NCBI GenBank assembly: GCA_013289855.1
Contig: JABCZD010000005.1
Location: 248,001 to 312,000 of the forward strand
Direction of reading: 5' to 3'
DNA length: 64,000 nt
From: Acidobacteriota bacterium
GTDB taxonomy: Bacteria; Acidobacteriota; Terriglobia; Acidiferrales; UBA7541
Shown: in pieces, positions 16,303 through 27,500 of the stretch
How positions within the stretch are numbered: the stretch's first letter is position 1
Layout of the letters: the number at the start of each line of letters is the position of its first letter
Position numbers and translations under genes: made by a program
The notes under the pieces: generated by a model
Told to the model about the DNA's origin: nothing
The model's input: only the letters and a program-made list of their open reading frames with translations
The model's database searches: none

Positions 16303-16335
16303 AGGCGCTCCGACTGGTCGGGGCGCCTTTTTTTA
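16303..16335 (+). terminator. Rho-independent terminator after the metallophosphoesterase
   Basis: A 12-bp stem (16303-16314 with 16317-16328, one G-T pair) with a two-base loop and seven T residues. Strong. It lies 40 bases after the stop, between this gene and the convergent ice-binding-type gene. Confidence 0.9.
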
Positions 16336-16451
16336 TTTCCGCAGATGTGTCGGGGCGAGGTGCGCCTAAGGTGTTGCACTATTTTTCAACAAGGCAGACG
16401 CCTCACCTCGATTGCAGTGGGGGCGCGATATATCGTACCGACAAGAGTTGC

Positions 16452-17294
16452 TTACGCGTGCCTGCGCAAGATGAGGAGACCGACAATACCGCACCCAACG
16501 AGCGCTAGGGTGCTGGGTTCCGGGACGCCGGTGGTGCCGCCGCCGCTCGATCCGCTGGTGCCGCCGCTCAATCCGCCGCTGCCGCTTTCTCCACTAACGT
16601 TCGCGCAGCCGATGGAGATCGTGTTGTCGTCCAACGTCACCGCACCATTTCGCGCCAAGACCCTGCCGCAATTATCCGTCGCGCCGGTATTCAGCGTGAT
16701 GCTCGAGAGCGCGATAAGATTTCCTGCGAAGTCGGTGTCTGTACCGAGAGTCGCGGAGCTGCCAATCTGCCAAAATAAGGCGTCATTTAAACCGGGGTTT
16801 TCTATGGAGACAGCCGAATTGGATGCGGTGGTGAGCGCACTGCCGACCTGGAAGACCCAGACCGCATTAGGGTCGCCCTCCGCGTTGAGGGTGAGTGTTC
16901 CCGTCAACTGCGCGCTGCTGGCAAAAAAATAGACGCCGGGCGTCAGCGTGAGTCCGCCGAGATTCGTTCCAGTCAGAGTGGAAGTGGCAGACAGGCCGGC
17001 CAAAGCGTTGTACGCGGTGGTGACATCGTTCTGAGCTTGCATTGCCGCCGCATTGGCATCGTTTATTGTTCCTGGCGCGGTCACGCTTCCTGGAGGAAAG
17101 CCGGTGATGGCCGTGCCGGGCGAGACACCGAGATCCCCGTCAATGACACTCGGGCCGGTGTTCGTCACGGTCGAGCCCGCGAGAACGGCAAACGGCGCAG
17201 CAGTTCCAAGAGTAATGGTGTCGGCCTGGGCAATAGGCGCCGACACCGGGAAAGCTAAGGCAAGTAGCAACAAATAAAAAATATGCAGTCTCAT
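16452..17294 (-). CDS. DUF3494 ice-binding-type protein with PEP-CTERM anchor
   Basis: A 280-residue exported protein. Signal peptide at about 1-25. The body, from TLGTAAPFAVLAGSTVTNTG through the LTPGVYFFASSAQLTGTLTL segment to VLARNGAVTLDDNTI, is the DUF3494 beta-solenoid found in bacterial ice-binding or ice-adhesion proteins. A Gly/Ser linker (about 233-252) leads to VPEPSTLALVGCGIVG and a basic end, a textbook PEP-CTERM signal processed by exosortase. GAGGA lies just upstream of the ATG. The protein is thus probably fixed to the surface or extracellular matrix after sorting. Some DUF3494 proteins are adhesins without antifreeze activity, so ice binding is inferred from the family. Confidence 0.9.
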   Translation of the reverse strand: MRLHIFYLLLLALAFPVSAPIAQADTITLGTAAPFAVLAGSTVTNTGPSVIDGDLGVSPGTAITGFPPGSVTAPGTINDANAAAMQAQNDVTTAYNALAGLSATSTLTGTNLGGLTLTPGVYFFASSAQLTGTLTLNAEGDPNAVWVFQVGSALTTASNSAVSIENPGLNDALFWQIGSSATLGTDTDFAGNLIALSSITLNTGATDNCGRVLARNGAVTLDDNTISIGCANVSGESGSGGLSGGTSGSSGGGTTGVPEPSTLALVGCGIVGLLILRRHA

Positions 17295-17746
17295 TTTTTT
17301 ACTTCCTCATTTGTGTTGTCTTACAGCACTCCTCCCGCGGGGATTAGTTCGCGGAGCAGGCGCATTTTAGAAAATGGCAAGGACGGCGTCTGTACAAATC
17401 AGGACAGGTACTGGAACGGGACTTCCGTTGTTTTTGTTTTGATTTTCCGGTGGTCCGATAATGGACGCGCGAACCCGTCAATATGCGGCGCCTGCCGGGT
17501 TGTTTGAGTGCGACGCCTTTCCGGCGGCGGGAAAATCTCGAAGCCAAGAATTGGTGCTAGCCCCACCCATCTCGTGATGTTCGGTGGCGTCCCAGTCTAG
17601 AAGAGACCGGGATCAAAGGAGCGGGCTGAATTTGACGCCTGGGCGGACCGGGCGCAGACGGGTTAAATATTGTGGCGTGTTCTGAGTGACGGAAAACCGC
17701 TAATCGGGAGATTCATCCCGCTCAACCCGCGGGATGGAGAAGAGTT

Positions 17747-17763
17747 GGCGTCCCCAGGACGCC
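17747..17763. repeat. Short palindrome GGCGTCC-CCA-GGACGCC
   Basis: Perfect 7-bp arms with a three-base loop, 12 bases before the 22-bp inverted repeat. It resembles the other short intergenic hairpins in this window. Confidence 0.8.
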
Positions 17764-17774
17764 ACCGCGCAATC

Positions 17775-17831
17775 GCGAAAGGTTGTGAAAACAAAGCAAC
17801 TTAAAGTCCCTTTGTTTTCACAACCTTTCGC
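17775..17831. repeat. 22-bp perfect inverted repeat
   Basis: Arms 17775-17796 and 17810-17831 are exact reverse complements over 22 bases with a 13-base loop. Both arms are AT-richer than the surroundings (GGTTGTGAAAACAAAG in the left arm). No T-run follows on either strand. Candidates are a transposon-end relic, a small RNA hairpin, or a protein-binding site. Confidence 0.92.
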
Positions 17832-17960
17832 AAGTGTTCATTCTGCGGGAGTTAGGGGTCGTTTTTGAGTATAAAGTAGTTATTAGGATGGAGGCCGGAG
17901 TTGTGCGATCGGCCGGGCGCACTTCTTTACTCGAAAATATTACCAAAGTGAGGGCAGACT

Positions 17961-18037
17961 TGTCAAGTACCATTTTGGGAATTATCAAAGCTCATTAAAA
18001 ATGTCCCCTTCCTTAGCTCGATTAAAATGTCCCCTCC
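17961..18037. mobile_element. Probable insertion-sequence terminus remnant (IS21-like style)
   Basis: Begins TGTCAAGTACCATTTTGGG and contains two tandem copies of a roughly 25-base motif ending in ATTAAAA(A)TGTCCCCT (17988-18012 and 18014-18037). Repeated end motifs and a TG terminus are typical of IS21-family ends. No transposase or opposite end is visible within the window, so this is at most a relic. Confidence 0.5.
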
Positions 18038-18142
18038 AGGCCTGGGTTTTCTTCTGAAGTGACCTGCACTGGGTGCGCTGGAGCGCAGGCCACCGGGCGG
18101 GCACCGTGCCCCTACGGATCGCGGCACGAGAGGGTGTACGCG

Positions 18143-18721
18143 CTAGGGTTCGGTCCAGCCGAGGTCGGTTAGGGCTTGCTGGACGCGGGACAGAGGGAGG
18201 CCGACGACGTTGAAATAGCAGCCTTCGATGCGGGGGATGTAGCGACCGGCGCGGCCTTGGATGGCGTAGGCGCCGGCTTTGTCGTGGGGTTCCTCGGTGG
18301 CCAGGTAGCGCGCGATTTCTTCCTCGGAGAGCTGGGAGAAGTGTACGAGGGTGGATTCGACGAAATCGATGCGCGCGGCGTCTGGCAGGCGAACCAGGGT
18401 GACGCCGGTGAGGACGGTGTGGGTGCGGCCGGAGAGAGTTTGCAGCATGCGGCGAGCGTCTTCTTCGGAGCGGGGTTTGCCGAGGATGCGATTTTCCAGC
18501 GCGACGATCGTGTCGGCGGCAAGCACGATGGCGGGACCGACGGCGCGGGCGGCAACCAGCTCGGCTTTGGCGGCGGCGAGGCGGGCGACGTGATCGCTGG
18601 CGGATTCTTCCGGGAAGGGCGTTTCGTCCACGGCGGAGGAAAGTATGGTGAACGGGAAACCGGCGTTGCGAAGAATTTCAGCCCGGCGGGGGGAGGCGGA
18701 AGCGAGGATGAGTTTGGTCAT
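18143..18721 (-). CDS. maf: Maf-family nucleotide pyrophosphatase
   Basis: Maf proteins hydrolyse non-canonical or pyrimidine nucleoside triphosphates and are linked to cell-division arrest. The 192-residue protein begins LILASASPRRAEILRNAG, the conserved nucleotide-binding start, and has AADTIVALENRILGKP with the catalytic Asp, GRTHTVLTG, and EPHDKAGAYAIQGRA near the end. It is complete and of normal length. It lies downstream of the mutase genes on the same strand, separated by about 174 bases and a small membrane protein gene, so cotranscription is possible but not shown. Confidence 0.93.
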   Translation of the reverse strand: MTKLILASASPRRAEILRNAGFPFTILSSAVDETPFPEESASDHVARLAAAKAELVAARAVGPAIVLAADTIVALENRILGKPRSEEDARRMLQTLSGRTHTVLTGVTLVRLPDAARIDFVESTLVHFSQLSEEEIARYLATEEPHDKAGAYAIQGRAGRYIPRIEGCYFNVVGLPLSRVQQALTDLGWTEP

Positions 18722-18895
18722 GGCCGACTCGGCGGAAAGGATACACCAGCCCCGTGACAGAAACAGCCTGTGCTTCGGACCAGTCAGAGAGTCGGGCGAT
18801 TTGAACTCAGATTCAGCTCACAGCTGCCTTCGGGGTTCGACGGCGATTCCGATATAGGGGAATTGCCAGGACCAAGGCTCCGATCGCAATGAAAA

Positions 18896-19084
18896 TTACA
18901 ACATCTCGACGAGCCGCGATTCATCCTGTTTCTTATCGTCAAATGCTTTTCGCGTTGCTGCCGACGGGTCTCGCAGGTACTCCTTGTATTCTCTCATCGC
19001 GTAGTCCTGTATAGGAAGAGTGAGAGCTAAGAACAACATCGCAATGAGAATGATCTCTATAAACCAAAGCACTCGGTATTTCAT
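18896..19084 (-). CDS. Small single-pass membrane protein, unknown function
   Basis: A 62-residue frame with one clear N-terminal membrane helix (about 5-25, LWFIEIILIAMLFLALTLPI) and a charged cytoplasmic-type tail rich in Lys, Asp and Glu. I do not recognise it. It begins 30 bases after the mutase stop on the same strand. GGAGG lies 16 bases upstream of the ATG, rather far for a strong ribosome site. The clean helix plus charged tail makes a chance frame less likely, but conservation would decide. Confidence 0.5.
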   Translation of the reverse strand: MKYRVLWFIEIILIAMLFLALTLPIQDYAMREYKEYLRDPSAATRKAFDDKKQDESRLVEML

Positions 19085-19114
19085 TTAGATTTATCGGAAC
19101 CCTCCTGCAAGCTT

Positions 19115-20781
<1,667 letters not shown>

Positions 20782-20785
<4 letters not shown>

Positions 20786-21060
20786 ATTTTTCGCGCGCGG
20801 CGGAAAGAAGAGACGGCAAAGAAAATGAAAATGGCGGCGACGACTACGGCTAAGGCGATGAGCCAGTGAGCGGTGTCGCGAGTCCAGGCGCGGAAGGCGT
20901 TGTTTAGCCAGGCGAGCGCGAGGATGGCGAACAGGGCGCCGGTGGTTTCGTGGAAGAGTTGTTTGAGGGCGCGCCAGAGGCGGCGGAAACCGCCCGGTTG
21001 CGATGGTTGCGATGCGGGGACGGCGGATGCGCTGGAGGCGGAGGTTATCGCAGCGGGCAT
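20782..21060 (-). CDS. Small membrane protein coupled to the mutase gene
   Basis: A 92-residue protein I do not recognise by family. An Ala/Ser/Pro-rich start is followed by two hydrophobic stretches (about 39-52, [14 protein letters not shown], and 65-83, [19 protein letters not shown]) and a basic C-terminus, SSFRRARKI. Its stop overlaps the mutase ATG (ATGA), so the two are translated together. The tight coupling is the main reason to trust it. A role in membrane association of the mutase or in its chaperone is a guess only. Confidence 0.7.
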
Positions 21061-21424
21061 AGAGGAAGTGTAGCGTAAAGTGTGCGCCTAAATTCGGGTT
21101 GTAAAGTTGAACGATCTCGAATGCTTCGACCCGCGTCCGAAGGACGGTCCCCATGACGCCCTACAAAGGCTCGCTACAAACGGTTCCGTGCTTTCAGCGC
21201 AACAGCGGCGTCAAGCCGCCGCACTCCAAATTACGTTGCGAACGTGTGATAGCTGAGAGCGTAATGTAGCGTTGGGAGCGGCGAATGCAAGAAACGAATG
21301 CGAAAAATGCGGGAAATTACTGGCCATTGGGACTGTGGATTCTTTGGAGACAACGGTGCGAAGGTCTCTTGTATCCAATATAACCTGGGCCTAGAATGTG
21401 GCTTGAGGTTGGGGAGAAACGCCC
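21061..21424. other. 364-base gap with degenerate palindromes
   Basis: Divergent intergenic region between the mutase operon and the 21425 gene pair. It contains CGTCC/GGACG (21134-21146), an imperfect copy of the GACGCCCT...CGCTA element (21155-21176) and GCGGC/GCCGC (21205-21219). I see no gene, tRNA or clear consensus promoter. Confidence 0.6.
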
Positions 21425-21781
21425 TTGCAATTAGACGATCACCTGAAAAACCTGCTGCGAGAATTAGGTCATGCGATCAATGACACGGTGTCCGATTCAG
21501 ATCGCATCACTGGAGCGATTGCGGGAGTGCGCGCGCACGGCTACGACATTGTGCTGAAGCTAGACGCTACCATCGGATTGGCGAAGCGCGATGCGGCGGC
21601 GCTGGAAGATTCGAAGTTGACGACGCAGGACCGGCGTTTTCTGGAATCGTTGCGGATTCAGGTGGATCAGGAATCGTTTGAACAAGACGCGGAACGAAAA
21701 ATCGCGCAGCGGCTGACCATGACGCCGCAGGATTTGCGTTTCTTAAAATCTTTGCGGATTGCCACGGACGAAATGGAATGA
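21425..21781 (+). CDS. Small cytoplasmic protein, unknown function
   Basis: A 118-residue, mostly helical, charged protein with no signal peptide or membrane helix and no family I can name. It starts with TTG, 13 bases after GGGGAG; no ATG or GTG is available before the body. The C-terminal half contains an internal repeat: LTTQDRRFLESLRI and LTMTPQDLRFLKSLRI, each a short helix pair about 35 residues apart. The stop overlaps the next ATG (ATGA), so it is coupled to the exported protein gene that follows. Confidence 0.7.
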   Translation: MQLDDHLKNLLRELGHAINDTVSDSDRITGAIAGVRAHGYDIVLKLDATIGLAKRDAAALEDSKLTTQDRRFLESLRIQVDQESFEQDAERKIAQRLTMTPQDLRFLKSLRIATDEME

Positions 21782-22191
21782 ACATGCTGAACTATCGCGG
21801 AATATTTGTAGCTGCTGCGCTGTGCGCGCTGTGGGGTGGCGCGGCATTGCCCGCGGCGGCGCAGATTCCCACGTCGTTGATTCCGGTGGCGGTAGATACC
21901 GCGGTGCCGATCGCGGTTAACGCCGTGAAGCCCAAGCCGAAACCGTTGCCTGCGGGAATTGTGCGGTATGAGGGATTCGTGATGCATGCGAATACCGCGC
22001 AGATTACCGTGCGCGCCAAGGGTAGTGACATGACCTTGCAGACGTTCACGCTCTCTCCTGACGCTTCGGCGCGGATGCAACAGATTGTTGATCGCGGCGG
22101 GTATCAATACGGGGACCACGTGACCATCATTTACAACACCGCGAATCAAATGGCGCTGAAGATTAAAGGCAGGCCTTCGCGGCCGCAGTAA
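21778..22191 (+). CDS. Exported protein of unknown function
   Basis: A 137-residue protein with a clear signal peptide (about 1-29, AAALCALWGGAALPAAAQ) and a small soluble domain whose pattern (RYEGFVMHANTAQITVRAKG, then GGYQYGDHVTIIYN) suggests a compact beta-barrel like the DUF5666/OB-type domains, though this is only a resemblance. It is translationally coupled to the upstream 118-residue gene. A perfect 8-bp palindrome lies about 135 bases downstream. Confidence 0.72.
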   Translation: MNMLNYRGIFVAAALCALWGGAALPAAAQIPTSLIPVAVDTAVPIAVNAVKPKPKPLPAGIVRYEGFVMHANTAQITVRAKGSDMTLQTFTLSPDASARMQQIVDRGGYQYGDHVTIIYNTANQMALKIKGRPSRPQ

Positions 22192-22326
22192 CTTTTCAGA
22201 ACAACACACCTTCAGTATTTTTCCTGCGAAACCGTTCTGGCTTTCGCGATTATTTCCGATTCATTGAATTCCGTGAGTTGTGGGTGAGTTGTGTGATCGT
22301 TTCCACAATTCTATTCGAGGCATCCT

Positions 22327-22344
22327 GACGCCCTGAAGGGCGTC
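22327..22344. repeat. Short palindrome GACGCCCT-GA-AGGGCGTC
   Basis: Perfect 8-bp stem with a two-base loop followed by GCTAACAAA, between two convergent genes. A worn relative lies at 21155-21176. There is no U-tract. Confidence 0.85.
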
Positions 22345-22401
22345 GCTAACAAAAGCATGCCAATGGCTTGGTGCTTACAGCGCGAAAGCGGCTCGAGCAT
22401 T

Positions 22402-24174
22402 CTAGTGCGGGCGGCCGCCGGAGGAGGACGAGGTGGAGGAAGCGGAAGACGCGCGGCCTGACGAGGATGAGGCTGCTGATGAGGACGCGGACGATGCTGA
22501 CGAGCCTCGACTAGAACTGGCTGAGCTTGCCGCACCGCGTTCGCCGCCCCAGCTTTCGTTGCCGCCGGAGCTGCGTTCGGAGGCGGTGGGCGGAGGGGTA
22601 AGGGTGCGGCGGCGAGTAGCTGGTTCGTTGGTACGCGAGGCGGAAGATTGCGTGGTGGCGGGTGTTGCGGGCTTTCGCGTGGCTGCGGCGTTTGTCGAGA
22701 CGGTCGCTTGCGCGGGATTTTTTCCCGTTTCGGAGCCGGATACGGACTCCTCCGATTTAGTCTCGGTGGTGGAGGTTAATCGCGAGGACGGGGAATCGGA
22801 GTTCACGAAGCGATGTTCGTGCGCGTCGTAAGTGATGCCGGAATTGGTGCCGATGGAAACGATGCGGTTGCCGGACCCACCGGAAAGCGTGGTGCGAGAG
22901 ACGGGCTCCGGGCGCGAGCTGGGGGCGAGGGAACTCGTTAGCGGAGCATTGCGAACAGGAGATTTCTCAACTTTCCAGGCGTTCGAGGTACTGGGGACGA
23001 CGGCGGAAGAGACCACGCCACGCTCGACCGGAAAGACGCCTTGGGCCAGGTTCACGGGAGTCTTCCCGTGAACGTCCAGCGGATGGATTGGTACGATTCC
23101 GACAGCGCCAGTGTTGGAGCGAACCCAAGTTGCTGTAGCCGGCCGCCAGGCGGTGAAGCCGGCGTTGCCAAGATTGCCGGGAACCCAAACCCAACCGAAA
23201 GCGGGTTGGAAAATCCAGCCGCCGTAGTGGTACGGGAGCCAGCCCCAGGGTTGATTGCCGATAAAGCCCCAGCCAAAGCCGGCGTCCAGAAACCAGCCGC
23301 CGCTAGAAAACGGGCACCAGCCGAGGCCGACGCCGTAAGGACGCCACCCATAGCCGTAGCCAATGACATTAAACCATGAGCCGTAGGTGTAGAGGTCGGC
23401 GAATCCCGAAGTGTAGTTGGAAGAGGTGTAGCTCGAAGAATTGCTGGTGTATTGCATGGCGGCAGTGGTGGCGGTCGTCACACTATCGACGCGGCCGCTG
23501 ACCCAGCGATCGAAATCGTCGCTGTCCGGAAGGCGAGCGATGTTTTCGGCGTTGGGATCCGTAGCGCTCATGGACAGCGATTGGCCCTTGGTGAGTGCGG
23601 TGGTGTGATCTTTACGAACCACCGCGATATTGCCGGCGGTGACATTTACAGTGCTGCCGTCGTCGAAATTGTCGAGGCGAAAGCTGGCGCGCCCGGTGGC
23701 CTCGGCGGTGAAGTCACCGCCGGTGACGCTGAAATAATCGCCGCCCGCGGGATTCACGTAGAAGGATGCCGCGCCCTGGCGCAAGACGAGGCGAGTGGTG
23801 CGTGCGCCGTTGTCCAGCGAAAGATCGTAAAACTCGAGAACGGTGTTTTCGCTTAGGAAGGCCATGGCGCCATTTTCAAATTCGACTTCGGCGCGGCCGT
23901 GGTCAGTGGCGAGGACGTAGCCTTCGCGAATGGGGAGGTTGAGGACGGCGGTCTCCCAAATATTTTTGTCGTTGGTGAGCGGGTCGCCGTGAGCATCGCG
24001 CGCGAAACGCACGTCGCCTTGAACGAGACTGAGACGAATGATGCGAGCGTGGCTCAGGTCTGCGGCGGCGGGCGGCGCGTTTAGCGACAAGATCGCGAGA
24101 GTCAAAAGTAGAACAGCTAGCAAGCTGGGGAAATACCGACGGGCGCGCATGAGGCCTCTCATCCGGAACGGCAC
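22402..24174 (-). CDS. Exported FecR-domain protein with aromatic repeats and Ser-rich tail
   Basis: A 590-residue secreted protein. Signal peptide at about 12-36. A FecR-type domain follows (about 45-200: VQGDVRFARD, GRAEVEFENGAMAFLSE, TAEATGRASFRLD, KGQSLSMSA). The middle (about 255-360) is rich in Trp, Gly and Tyr with repeated W-x-PYHYGGW-type units (GWLPYHYGGWIF, FGWVWVPGNLG), as in DUF6600 proteins. The last 130 residues are Ser/Thr/Ala-rich and likely disordered. FecR proteins classically relay a signal to an ECF sigma factor, but here there is no partner and no cytoplasmic domain, so a surface or periplasmic structural role is more likely. Confidence 0.82.
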   Translation of the reverse strand: MPFRMRGLMRARRYFPSLLAVLLLTLAILSLNAPPAAADLSHARIIRLSLVQGDVRFARDAHGDPLTNDKNIWETAVLNLPIREGYVLATDHGRAEVEFENGAMAFLSENTVLEFYDLSLDNGARTTRLVLRQGAASFYVNPAGGDYFSVTGGDFTAEATGRASFRLDNFDDGSTVNVTAGNIAVVRKDHTTALTKGQSLSMSATDPNAENIARLPDSDDFDRWVSGRVDSVTTATTAAMQYTSNSSSYTSSNYTSGFADLYTYGSWFNVIGYGYGWRPYGVGLGWCPFSSGGWFLDAGFGWGFIGNQPWGWLPYHYGGWIFQPAFGWVWVPGNLGNAGFTAWRPATATWVRSNTGAVGIVPIHPLDVHGKTPVNLAQGVFPVERGVVSSAVVPSTSNAWKVEKSPVRNAPLTSSLAPSSRPEPVSRTTLSGGSGNRIVSIGTNSGITYDAHEHRFVNSDSPSSRLTSTTETKSEESVSGSETGKNPAQATVSTNAAATRKPATPATTQSSASRTNEPATRRRTLTPPPTASERSSGGNESWGGERGAASSASSSRGSSASSASSSAASSSSGRASSASSTSSSSGGRPH

Positions 24175-24536
24175 CGGACTACGCGAAACGGGACAGCATA
24201 ATCGTGTACCTCGGGGCCGCGCGCGTCAAGAGACCGGCCGGTAAGGAGGGGCCTGTGGGCAACCGTGTGTTTTCCCTATTTCGCTTATCGAAAGTTTGCG
24301 GCTGAAGTTCCTTGACACTCGGAAAACGTATCGCTAATTTCGATGTACAGAGATTTATGGCCAGCGTGCAGAAGCGGCCAGAGTGGTGTGGACAATTCGC
24401 CGAGTGGTGGCGAAAAATTTTCGGGGTGGAGCAAAAAATCAACGCGAACAATTGAGCAGCGAGCAAAAATAAACAAGTCGACCAGCGAAGTGGTCTACTT
24501 TTCAAAAGTCTAATCGTTTCTATCTGAGGGGATAAA
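24175..24536. other. 362-base upstream region of the TonB-dependent receptor gene
   Basis: Divergent region between the FecR-type and receptor genes. It contains a promoter candidate at 24312-24340 and a small hairpin TTCGCC/GGCGAA near 24400. I see no gene or riboswitch. Confidence 0.6.
24312..24340 (+). promoter_or_regulatory. Candidate promoter of the TonB-dependent receptor gene
   Basis: A perfect TTGACA (24312-24317), 17-base spacer and TAATTT (24335-24340). It would give a leader of about 190 bases before the ATG at 24537. Confidence 0.45.
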
Positions 24537-27500
24537 ATGCAAAGGACTTATAGAATTTTGGCAGGGATGGTGTTTCTTTTTGCAGCGTTGATGATGGGCG
24601 GACGGGCTTATGCGCAAGGCGGCGCGACCGGGGCCATCAGCGGCGTGGTGGTGGACGGCAGCGGCGGAGCGGTGGCCGACGCGGAAGTACAAATCATTGA
24701 TGCCAAGACCGATCAAATAGCGCGCAAAGTGCCCAGCGGAACGGATGGCACGTTCGTGGTGACGTTGCTGCCTCCGGGCACGTATTCGGTGGTGGTGAAT
24801 AAGACGGGGTTCGCGGAAGCCAAGTCCGCGGACATTGAAGTGCGGGTAACGGAGACGACGCGAATTACGATTCCGCTGAAGCCTGGAGCGGTAACGGAAA
24901 CAGTGGAAATCACGGCGCAGGTGACCAACGTGGACACCTCGAACCCGACGACGGGACAATCCATCACCGCCAACACGGTGCGCACGCTGCCGTTGGCATC
25001 GCAAAACTTTCAACAGCTGCTGACGCTTTCCGCCGGAGCGCAGAGCAATCTGAACAACTCCACGCAGCTGGGCCGTGGCGATGTACGCATCAACGTGAAC
25101 GGCCAGCGCGAAGACAACAACAACTATTTGATCGAAGGAATTTCAGCTACCGACTACAACGTGGCGGAACTCGCCAACACGCCGCTGCCGAGTCCGGACG
25201 CGATTCAAGAATTCAAGGTGGCGACGTCGCTGTATGACGCGAGCCAGGGGCGCAACGGCGGCGGCAACATCAACGCGGTGCTCAAGTCTGGAACGCGGAA
25301 CTATCACGGCGACGCGTACGAATTCTTTCGCAACGATGTTTTGGACGCCAATGATTTTTTCCTGAACGCCAGCAGCCAGCCGAAGCCTCCGCTGCAACAA
25401 AATATTTTTGGCGGCAGCCTGGGCGGTCCGGTGGTAACGGAAAAACTGGGATTTTTCTTTGTGAACTATCAGGGCACGCGGCAAAAGAGCGGCGACTCCT
25501 CGGGCACGATTATTTCCACGTTTATTCCGTACATTCCGGCGGCGGATCGCTCTTCCGCGGCGGCGATAGCGGCGGACTGCGGAGTTCCGAGCATCGATCC
25601 GGTGGCTTTGGCTCTGTTACAGACAAAGAGCACGCAGTTCGGCGCGGCTGCGGGAGGATTCCTCTATCCCGCCCCGACGGAGCCGGCCGGCACAACACCC
25701 TGCAGTACCGTGCCGTTTGCCACCAGCAGCCCGGGCAATTACAACGACAACCAGTTCACCGCGACGTGGGACAAGGAATTCAACAGCGGCGTCGACAAGC
25801 TTGGCGCGCGCATGTTTTATTCCAACTCGCAGACGTTTGAGCCATTCGGAGCCGGTGGTTTGCAAGCTTCGCTGGGCGGCGTGATCGCGCCGTCGGACCT
25901 AAATTTTCCGTACACCCTTCCCTTGCGGGACCGCTTGTTCATTCTCTCGGAGACGCACTTGTTTTCGCCGACGCTGGTGAACGAACTGCGGTTTGGCTTC
26001 AATCACATCAACAACAGCTCGCTGAACGGCAACCCGGTGACGGCCGAGGATGTAGGCATCGACCGGCCCACCAACAATCTGACGGACTCGATTTACAAAT
26101 TCACGTTCAACAGCTCCGGGTTTCAGTTTGGACCCACACCGCAGGCTAACCAGTTTCAAACGCAGAACAACTATACCTTTCTCGATACCGTTTCATGGGT
26201 ACATGGCGCGCATGTGCTGCGCGTCGGTGGCGAAATCGATTTCATTAACCTGGATAAGCAGTTCCCGCAGGTATTCAACGGCCAGTTATTCTTTTCCAAT
26301 ACCGCCACGGAAGGACCACTGCCGGGCCCGACGACGGACTTCCAGAACTTTCTGGTGGGCGCGCCGCAATTCAGCTTCGGCGGCGGTGGCGTCTACAACC
26401 ACCAATACAAGCAGAACGACTTCGCGGCGTTTGTGCAAGATGATTGGAAAGTTACAAAAGACCTGACCTTAAACCTGGGCCTGCGCACGGAAATTTTCGG
26501 CGCTTGGAACGACGGCGATTGCCACATCGGCAACGTGCAGTCCAGCCTGACGCTGCAGGGCGAAAATCCCTACGTTTATCCCGGCTGCGTGAACTCCCTG
26601 GGTGTTCCCGGACTGACGGGAGACGCCAATGGATCGACGTTCTACAATCAATACTCTACAGGTTTAGGGCCGCGCATCGGCGCGGCGTACGACCTGTTCG
26701 GCAAGCACACCACCACGATTCGCGCGGGGTATGGCATCTACTACGCTCGCGAAGACGTGGGCGCGGTGGACCAGCTGAGCTTCAACGCTCCCTTCCTGCC
26801 CATCGCCTTTGGCGGCGGAGGAGTGAACAGTCTCGGAAGCTTTTTCGCGGGTAGTCCGGCGACGAATCCGAACGCGCTGCCGGCGGCGGGAGTGTTGAAT
26901 CCGGTGTACCTGCCGTGCCTCTCGGTGCTGCAGAATTTCCCCGGCAACGATACGACGCAGGCTGCCAACTATGCGAACCAGGCGGGCTGCAATGGCGTGG
27001 GCACTATCAACTTGTTTACGCTCGAAAATCCGCGCGATTTCAAGGTTCCCAATACGCAGCAATGGAACCTGACCATTCAACATTCGCTGGGCAAAAAGTG
27101 GGTGCTCGAAGTCGGCTACGTGGGCACGCACGGCGTGCATCTGCGCGATACGCGCGACGCCATCCAATCGCTGAGCGCCTCAACCGCGGATCCATTCACG
27201 GTGAACACCGCGGACAACGGACCAGAACAGATTCTCTACAACACGTTTGACAACGGACCAGCGCGCACTCCAACGCCGGGGTTGAACGGCTACTCCGGGT
27301 ATCAGATTTTCGCCAACGATGCCTGGTCGCGTTATAACGCGCTGCAAACCACGTTATCGCGGCGCTGGACGGGCGGTTACTTTCAGGCGGCGTACACCTG
27401 GTCCAAAGCAATCGACGCCACCTCGACGGGAAATACGGCGTTCAACACGGCGTATAACAGCCAGACGGACGTAAACGCCTCCAAGGGGCTTTCCGACTTC

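Larger units (their letters stand above)
17295..18142. other. 848-base non-coding region with inverted repeats and IS remnant
   Basis: No convincing gene is present. It holds, in order, the upstream region of the DUF3494 gene, a 7-bp hairpin (17747-17763), a 22-bp perfect inverted repeat (17775-17831), a probable insertion-sequence end with a duplicated 25-base motif (about 17961-18037), and a small GGGCAC/GTGCCC palindrome (18099-18111). It looks like a decayed insertion site. Confidence 0.7.

Noticed and set aside
17295..18142. CRISPR array
   Set aside because: There is only one inverted repeat and one tandem duplication; no regularly spaced repeats and no cas gene.
18780..18860. Possible tRNA fragment (GGTTCGA-like text)
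   Set aside because: No acceptor or anticodon stems can be drawn around it.
20786..21154. N-terminal extension of the mutase by 123 residues
   Set aside because: The extension is Arg/Pro-rich and overlaps a better-supported membrane protein gene; the family starts at MSNSD.
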